Notes: generated by a model from the sequence alone, not told the origin. 64,000 nt of DNA from Helicocarpus griseus UAMH5409 (GCA_002573585.1 PDNB01000055.1:1-64000); one strand, 5' to 3'; positions 1 to 11,746 are shown, numbered from the stretch's first letter. Numbers and translations are program-made.

Positions 1-131
1 TGGCCCTTACAGAGCTCAGGGAAGCAAACAGATTCCTCAGCTAGCTTGAGGATATCTCGAGAAGGAGGATTCAAAAAAAAAAAAGTTCTCCAAGAAAACA
101 AAACACACTACCAAATGCGCCGATGAAAGGG

Positions 132-181
<50 letters not shown>

Positions 182-2403
182 AAGAAAAAGAAAGAAAAAG
201 AAAAGAAAGAAAAGAAAGAAAAGAAAAGAATAGTGGAGGCCAGGTCCCCCTGAACGGTAAGGATACGGATGAGGATTCGCGTGGAATTCCTTAGGGATCT
301 CAGTTGAGATTATACGCAGCCGCAGAATTTATGGCAAGTGCAAGCTATAAACTCGTAGGCCCAGCCTACGCCTCTGATGAAGAGCAGCGTTTCGGAGAAC
401 AGAATGCGGTAAAAATCCTCGGTCAAGATTCCATCGCCTACCACACAGAGTTCTCTCGCCAATTGGCAATGCTTGACATTATTTCGACACCGTAATTAAA
501 GGCGTTTGGCGTGTTATTTATGGTGTTTCCTGGCCTCCTTCCGTATCCATGGCACTTTCAGCTTCCTCCCTGCGAAAGCAATGAGGATCGTATTAAGCTG
601 AGATCAAGGGATCAGTGGTAGACACGGGGTAACTTCATAGCAGCGCATGCTATAGCAGGGACCGCGGATATATCGTTGGCCGCAGGGAGACATTATGCAT
701 AGAAGAGTGAAGAAACACCGCGGAACTATCAACAAGGAACAAGCGATTTGCTGTTGTGTAAGCTGACAGTGACCAGTGCTAAGTGAATCTCATAATGTGC
801 ATTATGTTGAGGTGAAAATGGAGTCTGCATGAATGACCTTGTTTTGTTCTATATGGGGTCTGGACGGGAAATGTAGAGTCTAGACACGACGCCCAACACT
901 CCTGATCTGATGACGCAGAACTGACATCTCAACATCACCATCAGCAGAAAACAAGCAATGTAATGCCCATGCTGTACATGCTGTATACACTGCAGAGGCA
1001 CCGCAAGACGTGTCGACTGTCCGAGGCTGCAAAGCAGACTGCAGGGGGAAAGCCGATGATATTCCGCTGGCCCCTTTTTTGTTTTCAAGCTGTTCCAACG
1101 ACACCAGCCCCTCGGTGCGTGATTTGCAGTCAATTTCTACGGGTCGTGAAAATCCTATTACTCCTAGCGCGGCTTAGTGTTCTCACGCAATAATAATGTG
1201 ATGGATTTCCTTTGGGAATGCTAACCTCCTCACCCAGCAAATCGAGTCGTCTACAATGGCTAGATTCAACGGGGCTTTGGTTGAGACACTACGTACTCTG
1301 GAGATAAAAACCTCCGTACGGAAGTATCTATACTCTCGTCGTCTGCAAAGACTATGACAGCCGGTTTTAGTAGGCGCAATCGACCCGGCAATTAGAAACA
1401 TCCCATCTACGAAGCTAATTTTACGGAATTTAGATAAATATGGGGGGCATCAGATCTTCGTCGCCGGTTCTGCCAATCGGACTGCTAGCGAATACTTTCC
1501 ACTTGAACATCGTGACGATTTTTCTCAGCCGGGTGGAGCAAGACGACGACCATCGCCAAGCCCGTCCGCTGGGCTGGAGGCGATGCAGCCCAACGTTGAC
1601 GCCGTTTCTTGCCTGTTCCTGACTTTCACCTGCTGCATCACGCGTTGTCACGCTGCGGCGGAGCGTCTTCACGAGTAAAATAATGGCTTGGGAGGGCCCC
1701 AACAGGCTGGTTGGAACGGCGATTCTGGGGGGCCGGGACCCCCTGCCCAGGCTGCCCTGCCCTTAAAAAGGCCCCCCTGAAAATAGTCCCGAATGGATGC
1801 GCCAAGTTCAAAGGACGCCCCGTCTCGATAACCGTCATAACTCGCTGACTCTATACCCAAAATGGATCAGGCGCTTTTCATTCGCTCGTTCAATTCTCGC
1901 AGGTCCTTGTTAAGAGCAGGGGGGTTGAGGAGCTTGATCCAGAGCACTTTTCGTGCTACCAATCTCATGCTTGAATTTCAACAGCGCTTCATCCCCGACA
2001 TGAAGTACCAAGGTTCAATTGTTTTGCTCTGACGCGAAGTTCTCTTCTTCTTTTTTGTTTCGTACACTCCTTTTGCGGTCAGTAATTTTTTTTTTATTTT
2101 TTTTATTTTTCATATTATTCGATACTTTCCTTTTCTTTTATTACTTCATTCTTTTTTTGATATCTTTCTTTTAATTTTCCTGCGAGCTCTCGCCTCGATA
2201 TTCTTTTTGAACAAACAGAAAGAAAGGACATGCAGGCTTCCGGCCCCAATCAATAATCCGTCCTACAATACATATTTTCTCTCTTCGGCGCGCAATTAAA
2301 AGGCTCCTAACATTCCTTCTATAATGAACCGGTTGACGACATCTGCGTTCGGTTGGTCGCATTGAATTCGTTTTCTGCTCTTTCAGTGTCCAATCGAGAG
2401 AAA
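1..2403. other. Non-coding stretch left of the first gene
   Basis: No open frame here begins with ATG and shows convincing protein character; the short frames mostly open with TTG or CTG and resemble nothing I know. It contains the poly(A)/AAAG tract listed separately. From about 2035 to 2165 the + strand is rich in T and TC, as in fungal promoters and 5' leaders, and probably serves the gene that begins at 2404. Confidence 0.6.
132..230. repeat. Poly(A)48 tract followed by A3-5G microsatellite
   Basis: An uninterrupted run of about 48 A (132-179) passes into purine-only AAAG/AAAAG units to about 230. It could be a simple microsatellite or the poly(A) end of a retrotransposed copy; I saw no element body or target-site duplication next to it. 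Runs of this length are often unreliable in assemblies. Confidence 0.9.
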
Positions 2404-4641
2404 ATGGCGACCCTGAAAAGACTTTTCAACGTTGAGAGAACCTTGTTCCAATCAACAAGCCCAGAATTGACGGAAAACGAGTCCTGCGGTCCATCAAGCG
2501 GCGATGTTTCCTCATGTCGGGCTTTGTCCAGCGGATCACCCGAAAGAAACCTACCTAGACTCCCTCATATGCAGAACCAAACCTTCTACGGTATTGAGAA
2601 GCAATTCGAAGACCTGCATGACCAGTTCCGTTGTCGCTCGTCACCGTCCCTGAAAAATAAACGATTTACCAGCCTCGAGCCAAAATCTTCGCATTACCGC
2701 AAACAGCGCCACGTTGATATCGTAGAAGCCGGCTTCCCAGTCCATCACCCCCGAGTTCCGACCCCAATATCGCCAGAAGTCATTTACAACGAGGAAATTG
2801 CCAATCGCAACATACACGGTCGGCAAAGATCCGATAACCTGAACAAAAAATATGCCAATGTTATATCAGCAGTATACCAAGAAGATGTCGCGGACCGTAA
2901 CATTTTGCTGAGTGGTGGAGGTCCTGGAAGAGCGGACTCGCAAAACAATTTTAATAATGGCAGATCAGTGTCGTCTCTTTCATTCTATCGAGAAGGTAGA
3001 CCACGGCTATGGTCGGGGGCGCGCGCGACGGGCGCGAGAACACCCTCAGAGGAGAGAAGGGCAGAATTAAGAGTTATTTCTTCGGACCAAGATCTCCGGA
3101 GTCATCCCCCATCCTACAAACCCGAGAATGTCGACAGCAGTCCGCCACGCAGGATTGGAGTCCGGCAATACATCGCATTGCGGTTAAGGAACTCTTCGCC
3201 GGCGTTATCTACGACGGGGCCAGAGAGGAGCCCTCCGAGGCAAGCACCACGGACCCCGGTGAGAACCAAAACTGTACATGATGCTTCACCATCCGCAAGA
3301 GACGCTGGTAAAGCCCCAAGGCCAGTAACCCAGAGGTCGTCCGTGAACCCGCCGAGGCAGGACGTTATCAGACCCAAAACGAATCCCGAACACAGGGACA
3401 CACTTAAACCGCCTGCAAGTGGAGACGTATCGAGTCGTTTATTAACCCCAACCTCGGCTCGACTATCAACAAGGAAAAATGTTCGGGACCTCTCTATCAA
3501 TACCCAACTAGCTGCCCCCAAGCAGAATTTCGTCAAAGTATCTAACCAGCCCGCTAATGCGCCAATACCAACGCCTAAACGGGAGCCCAATGCGAGCATT
3601 GCGGAGATTGTGAACAGCCCTCTTCCCGCTGCAACTCCCTCTACAGTGGCTGAGAGACGCCCGAGTTACAATGTGGAGGAAATTATGAGCATGTTCAGGC
3701 AAGCCTATAAATCATCGCAAGCAGCAAACCCTCATCCCACTTTTGAAACGCTACAAGATGCTATTGTGCGTGAGATCAACTCCCACGAAGCCTTTCGCCA
3801 AGTTGCTTCCGAGATTGAAACAATGCCAGAACCCGATCCGGCTCCGATTTCTAATAAACCCACCGAAGAAAATCGCGGCCACATGAGGAAGAAGTCTTCA
3901 TCAAAGAGCCTATCTGGGAAGGAAAAGCAGGCGCTCAAATTTGTTCGGAGAAACTCTGAGGCCAAGAAAAGGCGAAATTCCTATACTCCTGGGAAGGAAA
4001 TGTCATTTCCCGCTATCAAGGGACTTGAGGCAGGGACTGAGCGGGAAAACGGTTCTCAGGAACGCAGAAGACGCCATACTTACTCGCAGCCCTTGCAAAC
4101 AGGAGCTCCAGTTACCCCTGATCTTCCACTGGAATTACGAGAAGAGGCGAGAAGAGCCAAATCGGGCGCCTCTAAAATCAGCCTGCAGCCAAAATATACT
4201 TATAAATTGATACCCGACGTTCGGCCTAAGAGTTCTCAAAGCATGCACTCTAGGGGAACTCCTTCCAGACCAGGCACGGCAAGTTCTTCGGAGCCACCTC
4301 AGGCCCGTGGCCCAGCGCAGCGGTCTCAGGATATGAAGCCAGAAACGAGGCAGAAACAGAAACGTCGCAATACCAGTGCGGCCCATACGCAGCCGCCGGA
4401 CTTTCAATTCGATCACGTTAAAGACGAAAGGGATTCTCCACCTGTTCCAGCCGCAGGATCACAAACTCCCTCAGAGCCTAAGAGCTCCAACTCCAACTCA
4501 CCTCAGCAACAGACAACAAAAACGACGCCCATGAGACGACTATATAGTACGTCCGCTCAGCAAATTGGAAGGAATCGGATACCTCTCCGCCGAAGCAGCC
4601 TCCAGAAAGACCTATTCGATTCCGGACGGTTCAGGCTTTGA
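2404..4641 (+). CDS. Large basic, intrinsically disordered protein of unknown function
   Basis: A single uninterrupted frame encodes 745 residues. I chose the ATG at 2404 (GAAAATGG context); the frame extends 17 codons upstream without another ATG. I do not recognise the family. The sequence is almost wholly low complexity: rich in Ser, Pro, Arg, Lys, Gln and Asn, with many RRxS and SPP-type motifs that would suit phosphorylation or SH3 binding, and no predicted membrane segment or signal peptide. A more ordered stretch, with a helix-like segment beginning PSYNVEEIMSMF, lies near residues 419-480. The C-terminus is strongly basic. A scaffold or cytoskeletal/septum-associated protein is possible but is only a guess. 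No intron is needed. Confidence 0.8.
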   Translation: MATLKRLFNVERTLFQSTSPELTENESCGPSSGDVSSCRALSSGSPERNLPRLPHMQNQTFYGIEKQFEDLHDQFRCRSSPSLKNKRFTSLEPKSSHYRKQRHVDIVEAGFPVHHPRVPTPISPEVIYNEEIANRNIHGRQRSDNLNKKYANVISAVYQEDVADRNILLSGGGPGRADSQNNFNNGRSVSSLSFYREGRPRLWSGARATGARTPSEERRAELRVISSDQDLRSHPPSYKPENVDSSPPRRIGVRQYIALRLRNSSPALSTTGPERSPPRQAPRTPVRTKTVHDASPSARDAGKAPRPVTQRSSVNPPRQDVIRPKTNPEHRDTLKPPASGDVSSRLLTPTSARLSTRKNVRDLSINTQLAAPKQNFVKVSNQPANAPIPTPKREPNASIAEIVNSPLPAATPSTVAERRPSYNVEEIMSMFRQAYKSSQAANPHPTFETLQDAIVREINSHEAFRQVASEIETMPEPDPAPISNKPTEENRGHMRKKSSSKSLSGKEKQALKFVRRNSEAKKRRNSYTPGKEMSFPAIKGLEAGTERENGSQERRRRHTYSQPLQTGAPVTPDLPLELREEARRAKSGASKISLQPKYTYKLIPDVRPKSSQSMHSRGTPSRPGTASSSEPPQARGPAQRSQDMKPETRQKQKRRNTSAAHTQPPDFQFDHVKDERDSPPVPAAGSQTPSEPKSSNSNSPQQQTTKTTPMRRLYSTSAQQIGRNRIPLRRSSLQKDLFDSGRFRL

Positions 4642-6026
4642 TTACTTTCCTCGTTACTATTGAAAAAGCCCGTAAGGTTTCAGTCAGGCGACGTGCAACT
4701 TTCTTTTTGACTCTACAACAACGAAAGTCGTCGTGACCTCACCCAACAAGGGCACATTTTACCGTAACCCGGATAACCTACCGTCCTAGCCGCCGGGTCC
4801 ATTACCAATATATATGTTTTTTTTTTACGATCCCCCTCTTGTTCTCGTCTCTGGCTTGACGCCAGCTTCGCAGAGGCACCATACGCTCCTTCTATACACT
4901 CCCGTCAGAAAAGCATAACAGAATTTTCTACGGGCCACCATACCTCACCAACCCTTTACACTCTTTCTATCAATACTATATCTTCCTCCCTTCACACAAC
5001 ATATCTTCTTCCCTTTGTCCGCGCATATATATCTCGCTCTAGCAATCCCTTCCTCGCCCATACGTTTCCAGTCATTTCCTAGTTGTAAAAATACCATGCA
5101 TGGAACACACTTTGCATACAAAGGCATACATATTCGACGGCGCATATAACCTTGCAGTTAGCGGCCGGGGCCAATCTGCCCTTGATTTTGCTCTCTTAAT
5201 CATTGAACATCTGGCGAATCGGAGTATTTACTTTTTGGGGGGCTTGGGATTCCTGTTGAGGGTGGGCTCAACATTTTACATTTCGGGATTTCTTCAGATC
5301 CTTCTTTTTTGATTCTATCAGTCATCTATTGTTTGCACCGTTTCCGTTTCGGGCAGCGTAACATCCCTTCCAGACTTTTTCTCTATTTCTGCTCCTCGTT
5401 GGCTTTTTCCCTTGCTCACTTTTTCGCTGCATATTCTTTCATCGACTCGGTGGGGAACGTCAGGCATGAGGTACCTTTTCCGCATCCCGTCGCTACCTTG
5501 CTTTAATATACCACGCGATGTCTCCCTTCCTCTTCTCTTTTTTTGCTTTTTCCCTTCTTTTATCTGTGTTAGTAATATTATCGTGATGCCTTGATCGCTT
5601 AACCTTTTGTGCTATTTTGCTTTTACAACCTGGCGATGTCATCTGGACGTGTGGGAAATGCCAGTATATATACTCAAGAAGAACCTACCATGTAATATAT
5701 ATAATTACCATATAAAGCTATCATTAAGCGCCCATCAGTCGCAATTGTTTCAGTCCCATGCTTAGCGGTACCAGTCGCTTCTACAGGCCCCGAGTTTTCT
5801 GGCTTTTTCTCAAAACCTCGCATGCGATGCTTCGTTTCACAGCAGACGTCCAGAACCATCCGGGACGCGCTCAATTAAAAGCCAGCCGGCTTTGGGAATG
5901 CTGGCGAAAGAGTGACACATATCTTATAGACATACGATAGTGCTCGACCAGGTAAAAAAAACCTCTGCCGAAGGATGTAAAGACGAGTTTGGTGGCGGTA
6001 GGGAAAAAAATGTTGCAAAAAGGTAA
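4642..6026. other. Intergenic region with pyrimidine-rich tracts
   Basis: The 3' flank of the disordered-protein gene is followed by CT-rich and T-rich DNA (about 4820-5600). Frames of 60-70 codons are present on both strands but have the hydrophobic, Leu/Phe-heavy composition expected when T-rich DNA is translated. I see no supported gene. Confidence 0.55.
6004..6021 (-). terminator. RNA polymerase III terminator of tRNA-Val
   Basis: On the minus strand, just beyond the tRNA 3' end, there is a T5 run (6017-6021) and then a T7 run (6004-6010). These are the usual primary and back-up Pol III termination signals. Confidence 0.8.
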
Positions 6027-6100
6027 TGATGTCGCCCAGGCTCGAACTGGGGACCTTGAGTGTGTTAGACTCACGTGATAACCAACTACACCACGACACC
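6027..6100 (-). tRNA. tRNA-Val (anticodon AAC)
   Basis: The minus strand folds into a complete cloverleaf. The 7-bp acceptor stem pairs GGTGTCG with CGACATC and includes one G-T pair; it is followed by an A discriminator. The anticodon stem is TGAGT/ACTCA around the loop CTAACAC, giving anticodon AAC (34-36, read as IAC), so the charged amino acid is valine. The variable loop has 5 nt. The T stem is CCCAG/CTGGG with loop TTCGAGC. The internal A box (TGGTGTAGTTGG) and B box (GTTCGAGCC) are intact. No intron and no encoded CCA, as expected for a nuclear eukaryotic tRNA. Confidence 0.96.
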
Positions 6101-6806
6101 ACTTGTTATGTAAGCCTGGGTCAGTGCTGTTCTTATGTTACGGAGATCAGTAGCATGGCTGGCAAATAAAATATGTCCCGGTTTCACTTGCAGCAGTTGC
6201 TTGCTAGAACTGTGAGTTTCAGTTGAGTAACCTTTTCTAGATATACCCGGTTGAAGTGAGAACTTTTGGTCATGTAGGATGGGCTGTTACCCTAGCAACA
6301 TCGTAGTTGCTGGGGGCCATCCTTGATCTTGTATTTCACTTGGGGATGAAAAATATATATAATTGCGGATTTATACACCGGGACCTGCCATGACAACAGC
6401 CAGCGTGGACGGTGAGATCAAAGGTGAGGCGCATGGAAATCAAAGGAAAATATATATTGAATGTCTTTATTTATTTCATCATCTTATCTTTAAAGTCTTG
6501 TTTATCGGGGAAAGCATCGCGACATAGCTAGAAATCATGTAACCATAGCCCCCCGTGTTCTCACGGGGGTTGGAATACGTAGGCCGTTAAAAAGCAGACA
6601 TAGCACGTATAGGAAAAAGTTTACTGGAATGCGCCTAGTTCGCGAAGAACTAGCAAAAATCCCGAGTCCTGGGATCCCAGCACCGACAGGAAATCACCCC
6701 AAAGGCCAAACCAGCTGGTCTAGCTGTTTGTTCGGATAGAACGAATACTGGCGTGCTTGCTGACTTTGTCCAGCAACATTTCGATGTCTATGAAGTATGG
6801 CCACGC
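6101..6806. other. Intergenic region with a GC hairpin
   Basis: Lies between the 5' side of the tRNA and the 3' end of the prolyl-tRNA synthetase gene. No coding frame stands out. It holds a perfect 8-bp inverted repeat with a TTCT loop, CCCCCGTG/CACGGGGG at 6550-6569, whose role is unknown. Confidence 0.6.
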
Positions 6807-8882
6807 TTAGTACGAGCCTACACGCGCACGCAAACGTATTAGTTTCTGGAAACAAAAGAAAAGGAGAAAGGAGCTACAATGTGGAATATGTGTAATGCAA
6901 ACCAAAACCAACTCCAAAAAGAATCAAGGGGGAGGGGTTGTTACTCACGTCCAAACAAGCACCATTTCTCCGCAGGCTTGTCGCAATTGGGATTCGTGCA
7001 CTTTGTGAGTCCCTTTTCGACGCCCTCAGGCTGCTCGAATGGAATACACAAACTCTTCGCACCCATGCTTGGGGCTTTGGCGTCCTGGGCCTCGCCGGTC
7101 TCCTCCTCAACCTTGCGTGCGCTCATGTCCTTGATCTCATCTTCGCACTGTTCGGTCAGACAGTGGGGGATCAAGCAAAGGTTCTTTTCGTTGAGAGCAG
7201 GAGTGAAATCGTCCCAGCTTGTAATCTGTTTTACGTGCGAGTGGAAGGTAGCCTCTGCGCGCTTGTAGAGGTCGGCTTGGATGGTCTCAAGGAGGGCAGG
7301 GACCTGGGTTCCAAGTTCCGGGATGGGGATGGTGCCCTTTCCATCCTTGCCGGGGATATCACGACGGGAGGTAGTGACAAAATGGCCAGCAGATTCACCT
7401 GGGCCGAACTCAATCCGCAGAGGAATACCACGGAGTTCCCAGTCGTTGAACTTCCAGCCCGGAGAGTTATCTCGCTTGTCGACCTCAACTCTGACGCCGG
7501 CAGCCTCTAGCACAGTCGCCAGAGCATCAGCCTCAGCGTACAAGGACGCTCGCTCCCCATCGGAGGTCTTGGCTGTGACACCAACAGGCACAATCACGGT
7601 CTGAACATCAGCAACCCGCGGTGGAAGTACAAGTCCGCGGTTGTCACTGTGAACCATGACCATAATACCGATGGTACGGGTGGACAAGCCCCAAGAATTC
7701 TGCCACACATGGAGCGGAGCCTTCTTCTCGCCAGGCTTGGCATGAGGGTCTTCGACAGTGATTCCAAACATCTTACTGAAGTTTTGGCCTAGACCGTGGG
7801 ATGTTCCTCCCTGAATACCACGACCGGTAGCTGGGATGTAGCCCTCTACGGTGGTAGTATAAAGACCACCTGCAAACTTCTCCTTCTCTGTCTTCTGGCC
7901 TTTTATGACGGGAATAGCAAGCAGTTCCTCATAGACTTGAGCATAGTGCTCAAGAATTTGTAGGACTTCGTCACGCGCATCTGTCTCCGCCAAATGAGCG
8001 GTGTGGCCTTCTTGCCAAAGGAATTCACGAGTGCGGAGAAATGGTTGGGGGTTCTTGAACTCCCATCTGACGACGGAGTTCCATTGATTTAGGCGGAGAG
8101 GAAGGTCACGGTGGCTTCGAATCCATTTGGCGTAGTATGGATACATGACTGTTTCTGACGTGGGACGAATGGCAATCTTTCGCTCCATTGGAGAGTTTCC
8201 TCTTTACAAATGTTAGCATGGACACAAGTAAAAGTTATATGGATAACAAGCGGTTAGAGACCAAACATACGCATGAGTGACCCAAGCGACCTCAGCGGCG
8301 AAGCCTTCTATATGGTCCTTTTCCTTCTTCAAGACATCTTCGGAAACGAACAGGGGGAAAGAGCAATTCTTAACGCCCATCTTCTTGATCTTATCGTTAA
8401 ACCATTCTTGGATCGTCTCCCAGATGAAGTAGGAATGGGGCTAGCAAAGCAGGGCGTATTAATGATAAGCTCAAAAAAGGGGGTAAATTAAGTATCTGGG
8501 AGCAATGAAGTACCTTCAGAATAAAACAACCGGACACATCATAGTAATCCAACATTTCACCCTTCAACAGTACCTGTTGGTACCAACCCGAGAAATCATC
8601 CTCCTTTGCGACATCGATACCGATAAGGGCGGCACCCTCAATTTTCTTCTTGGGCGCTTTCTGCTGCGATTTTTTGGATTCCGCCTTGCCTATGCCCTTA
8701 TTGGCAGACTTGTCAGCCTTCTCAGCAGCCTGTTTCTCCTTTTTAGCAGCCTTTTTGAGAGCGTTCTTGGATAGCTCGCCGGTTTCCCCTCCCGCGGCGG
8801 GGTCTACCGTGCGATCAGGAAGGGTCTGAGGAGTAGAAGCTGCGGGAGCGTCGACGTGATCTTGAGCTTGTTGGGACGCCAT
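6807..8882 (-). CDS. Cytosolic prolyl-tRNA synthetase
   Basis: Charges tRNA-Pro with proline. Predicted exons on the minus strand: 8882-8514, 8440-8271, 8201-6949 and 6817-6807, giving 600 residues. After a Lys/Ala-rich N-terminal extension (about residues 1-85) comes the class II catalytic core: RPTSET near 192, the motif 2 region with VRWEFK and FLWQEGHTAH near 225-253, and motif 3 with GLSTRTIGIMVMVHSDNRG near 353. The anticodon-binding domain and a Cys-containing C-terminal domain (CTNPNC near 581) follow. Without the last 131-nt intron the frame would end GRE-stop; splicing gives the family's conserved terminal GRSY. The separate N-terminal editing-like domain of yeast YHR020W is not seen. 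It is divergent from CCT1. Confidence 0.93.
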
Positions 8883-9164
8883 GACCGACTGCGTGAGTAT
8901 ATAGCAAAAGCGCAATCGCTAGTGGGGAGTTGGAATTCAGTCCTGTCTGTCTGGTCAAGAGGAGTCATATCTATCAGTTGGGCGCGAGAGTGGGATGTTC
9001 TAAAAAAGCTTCACCGCCTTGAGCCGGCAGAACGGGGCTTAGTTTACCCACGCCTTAAGGCTGCTCAACCCCCCAAAAAGTCACCAGCAAACTCTCCGGG
9101 AGCATCACCGCCAGCGAGCTTCCATTTTCTCATCTGCACCGTTTCCTCGACTTCTTAATTCGCT
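8883..9164. promoter_or_regulatory. Bidirectional promoter, ProRS / CCT1
   Basis: Only 282 bp separate the two divergent start codons, so both genes must share this control region. A TTTTCT/TTTCCTC pyrimidine run precedes the CCT1 start. I recognise no specific transcription-factor site. Confidence 0.55.
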
Positions 9165-11159
9165 ATGGCGGGAATCTTCGAGGCTCCTCGCAATGCGGGG
9201 ACACTCTGTGAGCCTTCACCCCTGCTGTGCCATGTGGGGGATATGTATGGACTAACAGCTTCCCACAGTTCTTGGAGGACAGAAAATCAGTGGTTCTGAT
9301 ATTCGAGACCAGAACGGTATGTGGTCCTTATATTGTAATTAATGCTACACTGCTTACTTAGCCTTGAATAGTACTCGCTACCCAAGCCATTGCCAATGTT
9401 GTGAAAAGCTCGTTCGGCCCCTCTGGGCTCGACAAGATGATGGTCGATGACATTGGGGTAAGCCATACACTCCGTCTATTACCCTTCTATTGAGAAGAGG
9501 TGCTGATGTGGAATTAGGATGTTACTGTTACCAATGACGGAGCGACCATTTTGGGCTTGTTAGACATTGAGCACCCTGCGGGGAAGATCTTGGTGGATCT
9601 AGCACAACAACAGGACAAGGAGGTACGGCCCCTTTGCCCCTCCATTACTCTGTATATACTCGATCTAACTCAGCTAGGTTGGTGATGGAACAACTTCTGT
9701 CGTCCTCATTGCAGCAGAACTTTTGCGACGAGCGAACGAGTTGATGAAGAACCGGATACATCCCACTACAATCATCACGGGATACCGATTGGCCCTCCGG
9801 GAAGCCGTAAAATACATGAATGAGAACATTAGCACAAAAGTGGAGCAATTGGGACGGGATAGTTTGATAAATATTGCAAAGACGTCAATGTCGAGCAAGA
9901 TTATTGGCTCCGACGGGGACTTCTTTGCCAACATGGTTGTTGATGCCATGCAACAAGTCAAGACTACCACACAGCGAAATGAGGTCAAATACCCAGTCAA
10001 GGCTGTCAACTTGCTCAAGGCCCATGGAAAGAGTGCTACCGAATCGATCCTTGTTAATGGATATGCTCTGAACTGCACGGTAGCATCTCAAGCCATGAAT
10101 ACTCGGATCACCGATGCTAAGATCGCTTGTCTTGATATGAACTTGCAAAAGGAGAGAATGAAGCTCGGTGTTCACGTTACGATTGACGACCCGGCACAGC
10201 TTGAGAAGATCCGTGAGAGAGAGTCCGGAATTGTTCTCGAGAGAATCGAAATGATATTAAAGGCGGGCGCTAATGTCATTCTTACCACCAAAGGTATTGA
10301 TGACCTTTGCCTGAAGATGTTCGTTGAGAGGGGCGCGATGGCCGTCAGAAGATGCAAGAAGGAAGATCTCAAACGCATCGCCAAGGCTACCGGAGCAACT
10401 CTTGTCTCCACTTTGTCCGATCTTAATGGCGACGAGAAATTCGAGCCGTCTAGCTTGGGCCACGCAGAGGAGGTGGTGCAGGAGCGGATATCCGATGATG
10501 AGTGTATCCTGATCAAGGGTACCAAGGTCCACACTGCTGCTTCGATTATTCTCCGTGGATCAAACGACTTCCAGCTTGATGAGATGGAGCGGTCCGTTCA
10601 TGATTCCCTATGCGCCGTCAAGAGGACGCTGGAAAGTGGGAGCATCGTTCCCGGCGGTGGTGCCGTGGAGACTGCACTCCATATTTACCTGGAGGAATTT
10701 GCAGTCACAGTGGTAAGTTGATATCAGGAATGCACTCTACTCTTCAAGATATCATACTAACAAGCTCATCAGGGCTCCCGCGAGCAACTCGCCATTGGCG
10801 AATTCGCCCAATCCCTTCTCGTCATCCCCAAAACCCTAGCTGTGAACGCAGCCAAGGACTCCTCCGAGCTCGTCGCTCAGCTCCGTGTCCGCCACGCCCT
10901 CTCCCAGCGCGTCCAAGAAGGCGATGCCAACGCTGAAGAGAAGGCCATCGCCAAGAAGAAGACGTACAAGAATTATGGTCTCGATCTGATGAAGGGCAAG
11001 GTCGTCGACTGCGTCAAGGCTGGTGTCCTGGAGCCCAGCATGAGCAAGGTGAAGCAGTTGAAGAGTGCGGTCGAAGCTTGCATTGCGATTATGCGTATTG
11101 ATACGCTCATCAAGCTCGACCCTGAGAAGAGAGCTGAGGATGATGGACACGGTCATTAA
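9165..11159 (+). CDS. tcp1: Chaperonin TCP-1 alpha subunit (CCT1)
   Basis: Subunit of the cytosolic eight-membered CCT/TRiC ring, which folds actin, tubulin and other clients with ATP. Six exons: 9165-9207, 9269-9316, 9372-9457, 9518-9622, 9678-10712 and 10773-11159, giving 567 residues, normal for the family. The first four are short (43-105 nt), typical of fungal genes with introns near the 5' end. Visible signatures: the ATP-binding VTNDGATIL and GDGTTSVV motifs, and alpha-type sequence DQNVLATQAIANVVKSSFGP, MAVRRCKKEDLKRIAKATGA and VPGGGAVE. The alpha assignment rests on these characteristic stretches rather than a database comparison. The start context is CGCTATGG. It is convergent with Cdt2. 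Confidence 0.95.
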
Positions 11160-11746
11160 GAGGAGAGGAGAGAGAGGCTTCCTTGCGAGGTTTTGATACC
11201 ATTTTCTCTTCCCCCTTTTTTTTTCTTTTGTTCGTGTCCTTTGGATGGGGTGGTTTAAGAAAAGTTTGAAAGACTTTATACAGAAGCTCATACATATTAC
11301 ATATAATTGTTGGGAATCAGAGATCTTCTTACATCCGTCCGCTGTCTTGCTTTCCTCGCTCATAGTTGGAGACGTGCGCTGAACGCTACGCGTTCACGAG
11401 CGTCATGAAATTTGTTTAAACTTTTAAACAGTAATAATGAATGTGCTACTTAATAATTTAATACAGCAAATCAATCATTATTCGTAATAGATTGGCATGG
11501 TATAACAATGCACGTCCAGGTATAACTTCTCATGACCACCCAGTCACTGCCCGAAAATGTAATATGAAAAAAAATGAAGGAATGACCAAAATCGACCGCC
11601 CAATGGACACCTCCCCGCCATAGAAGAACGCCATCTAACTTTACAAAGTTATAAAAGGCAAGGCAACTCTTAACTCCCTCCCCAACCATACCGCCAAGTG
11701 CAAACAAAGCAACAAACCTGTAAACCTCTACCCCCCTCGACACCCC
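11160..11746. other. Convergent 3' flanks of CCT1 and Cdt2
   Basis: T-rich downstream of CCT1, then AT-rich around 11400-11500. It presumably holds two 3' UTRs and polyadenylation signals. I see no gene. Confidence 0.55.

Noticed and set aside
304..495. 63-codon frame on the + strand
   Set aside because: It opens with TTG, has no ATG near its start, no recognisable motif and no splice context.
3114..3599. 161-codon minus-strand frame inside the disordered-protein gene
   Set aside because: It lies wholly antisense to a longer, better supported frame and has the biased composition of an antisense shadow.
6938..7510. 190-codon + frame antisense to prolyl-tRNA synthetase
   Set aside because: Complementary to a conserved catalytic core; codon pattern is explained by the minus-strand gene.
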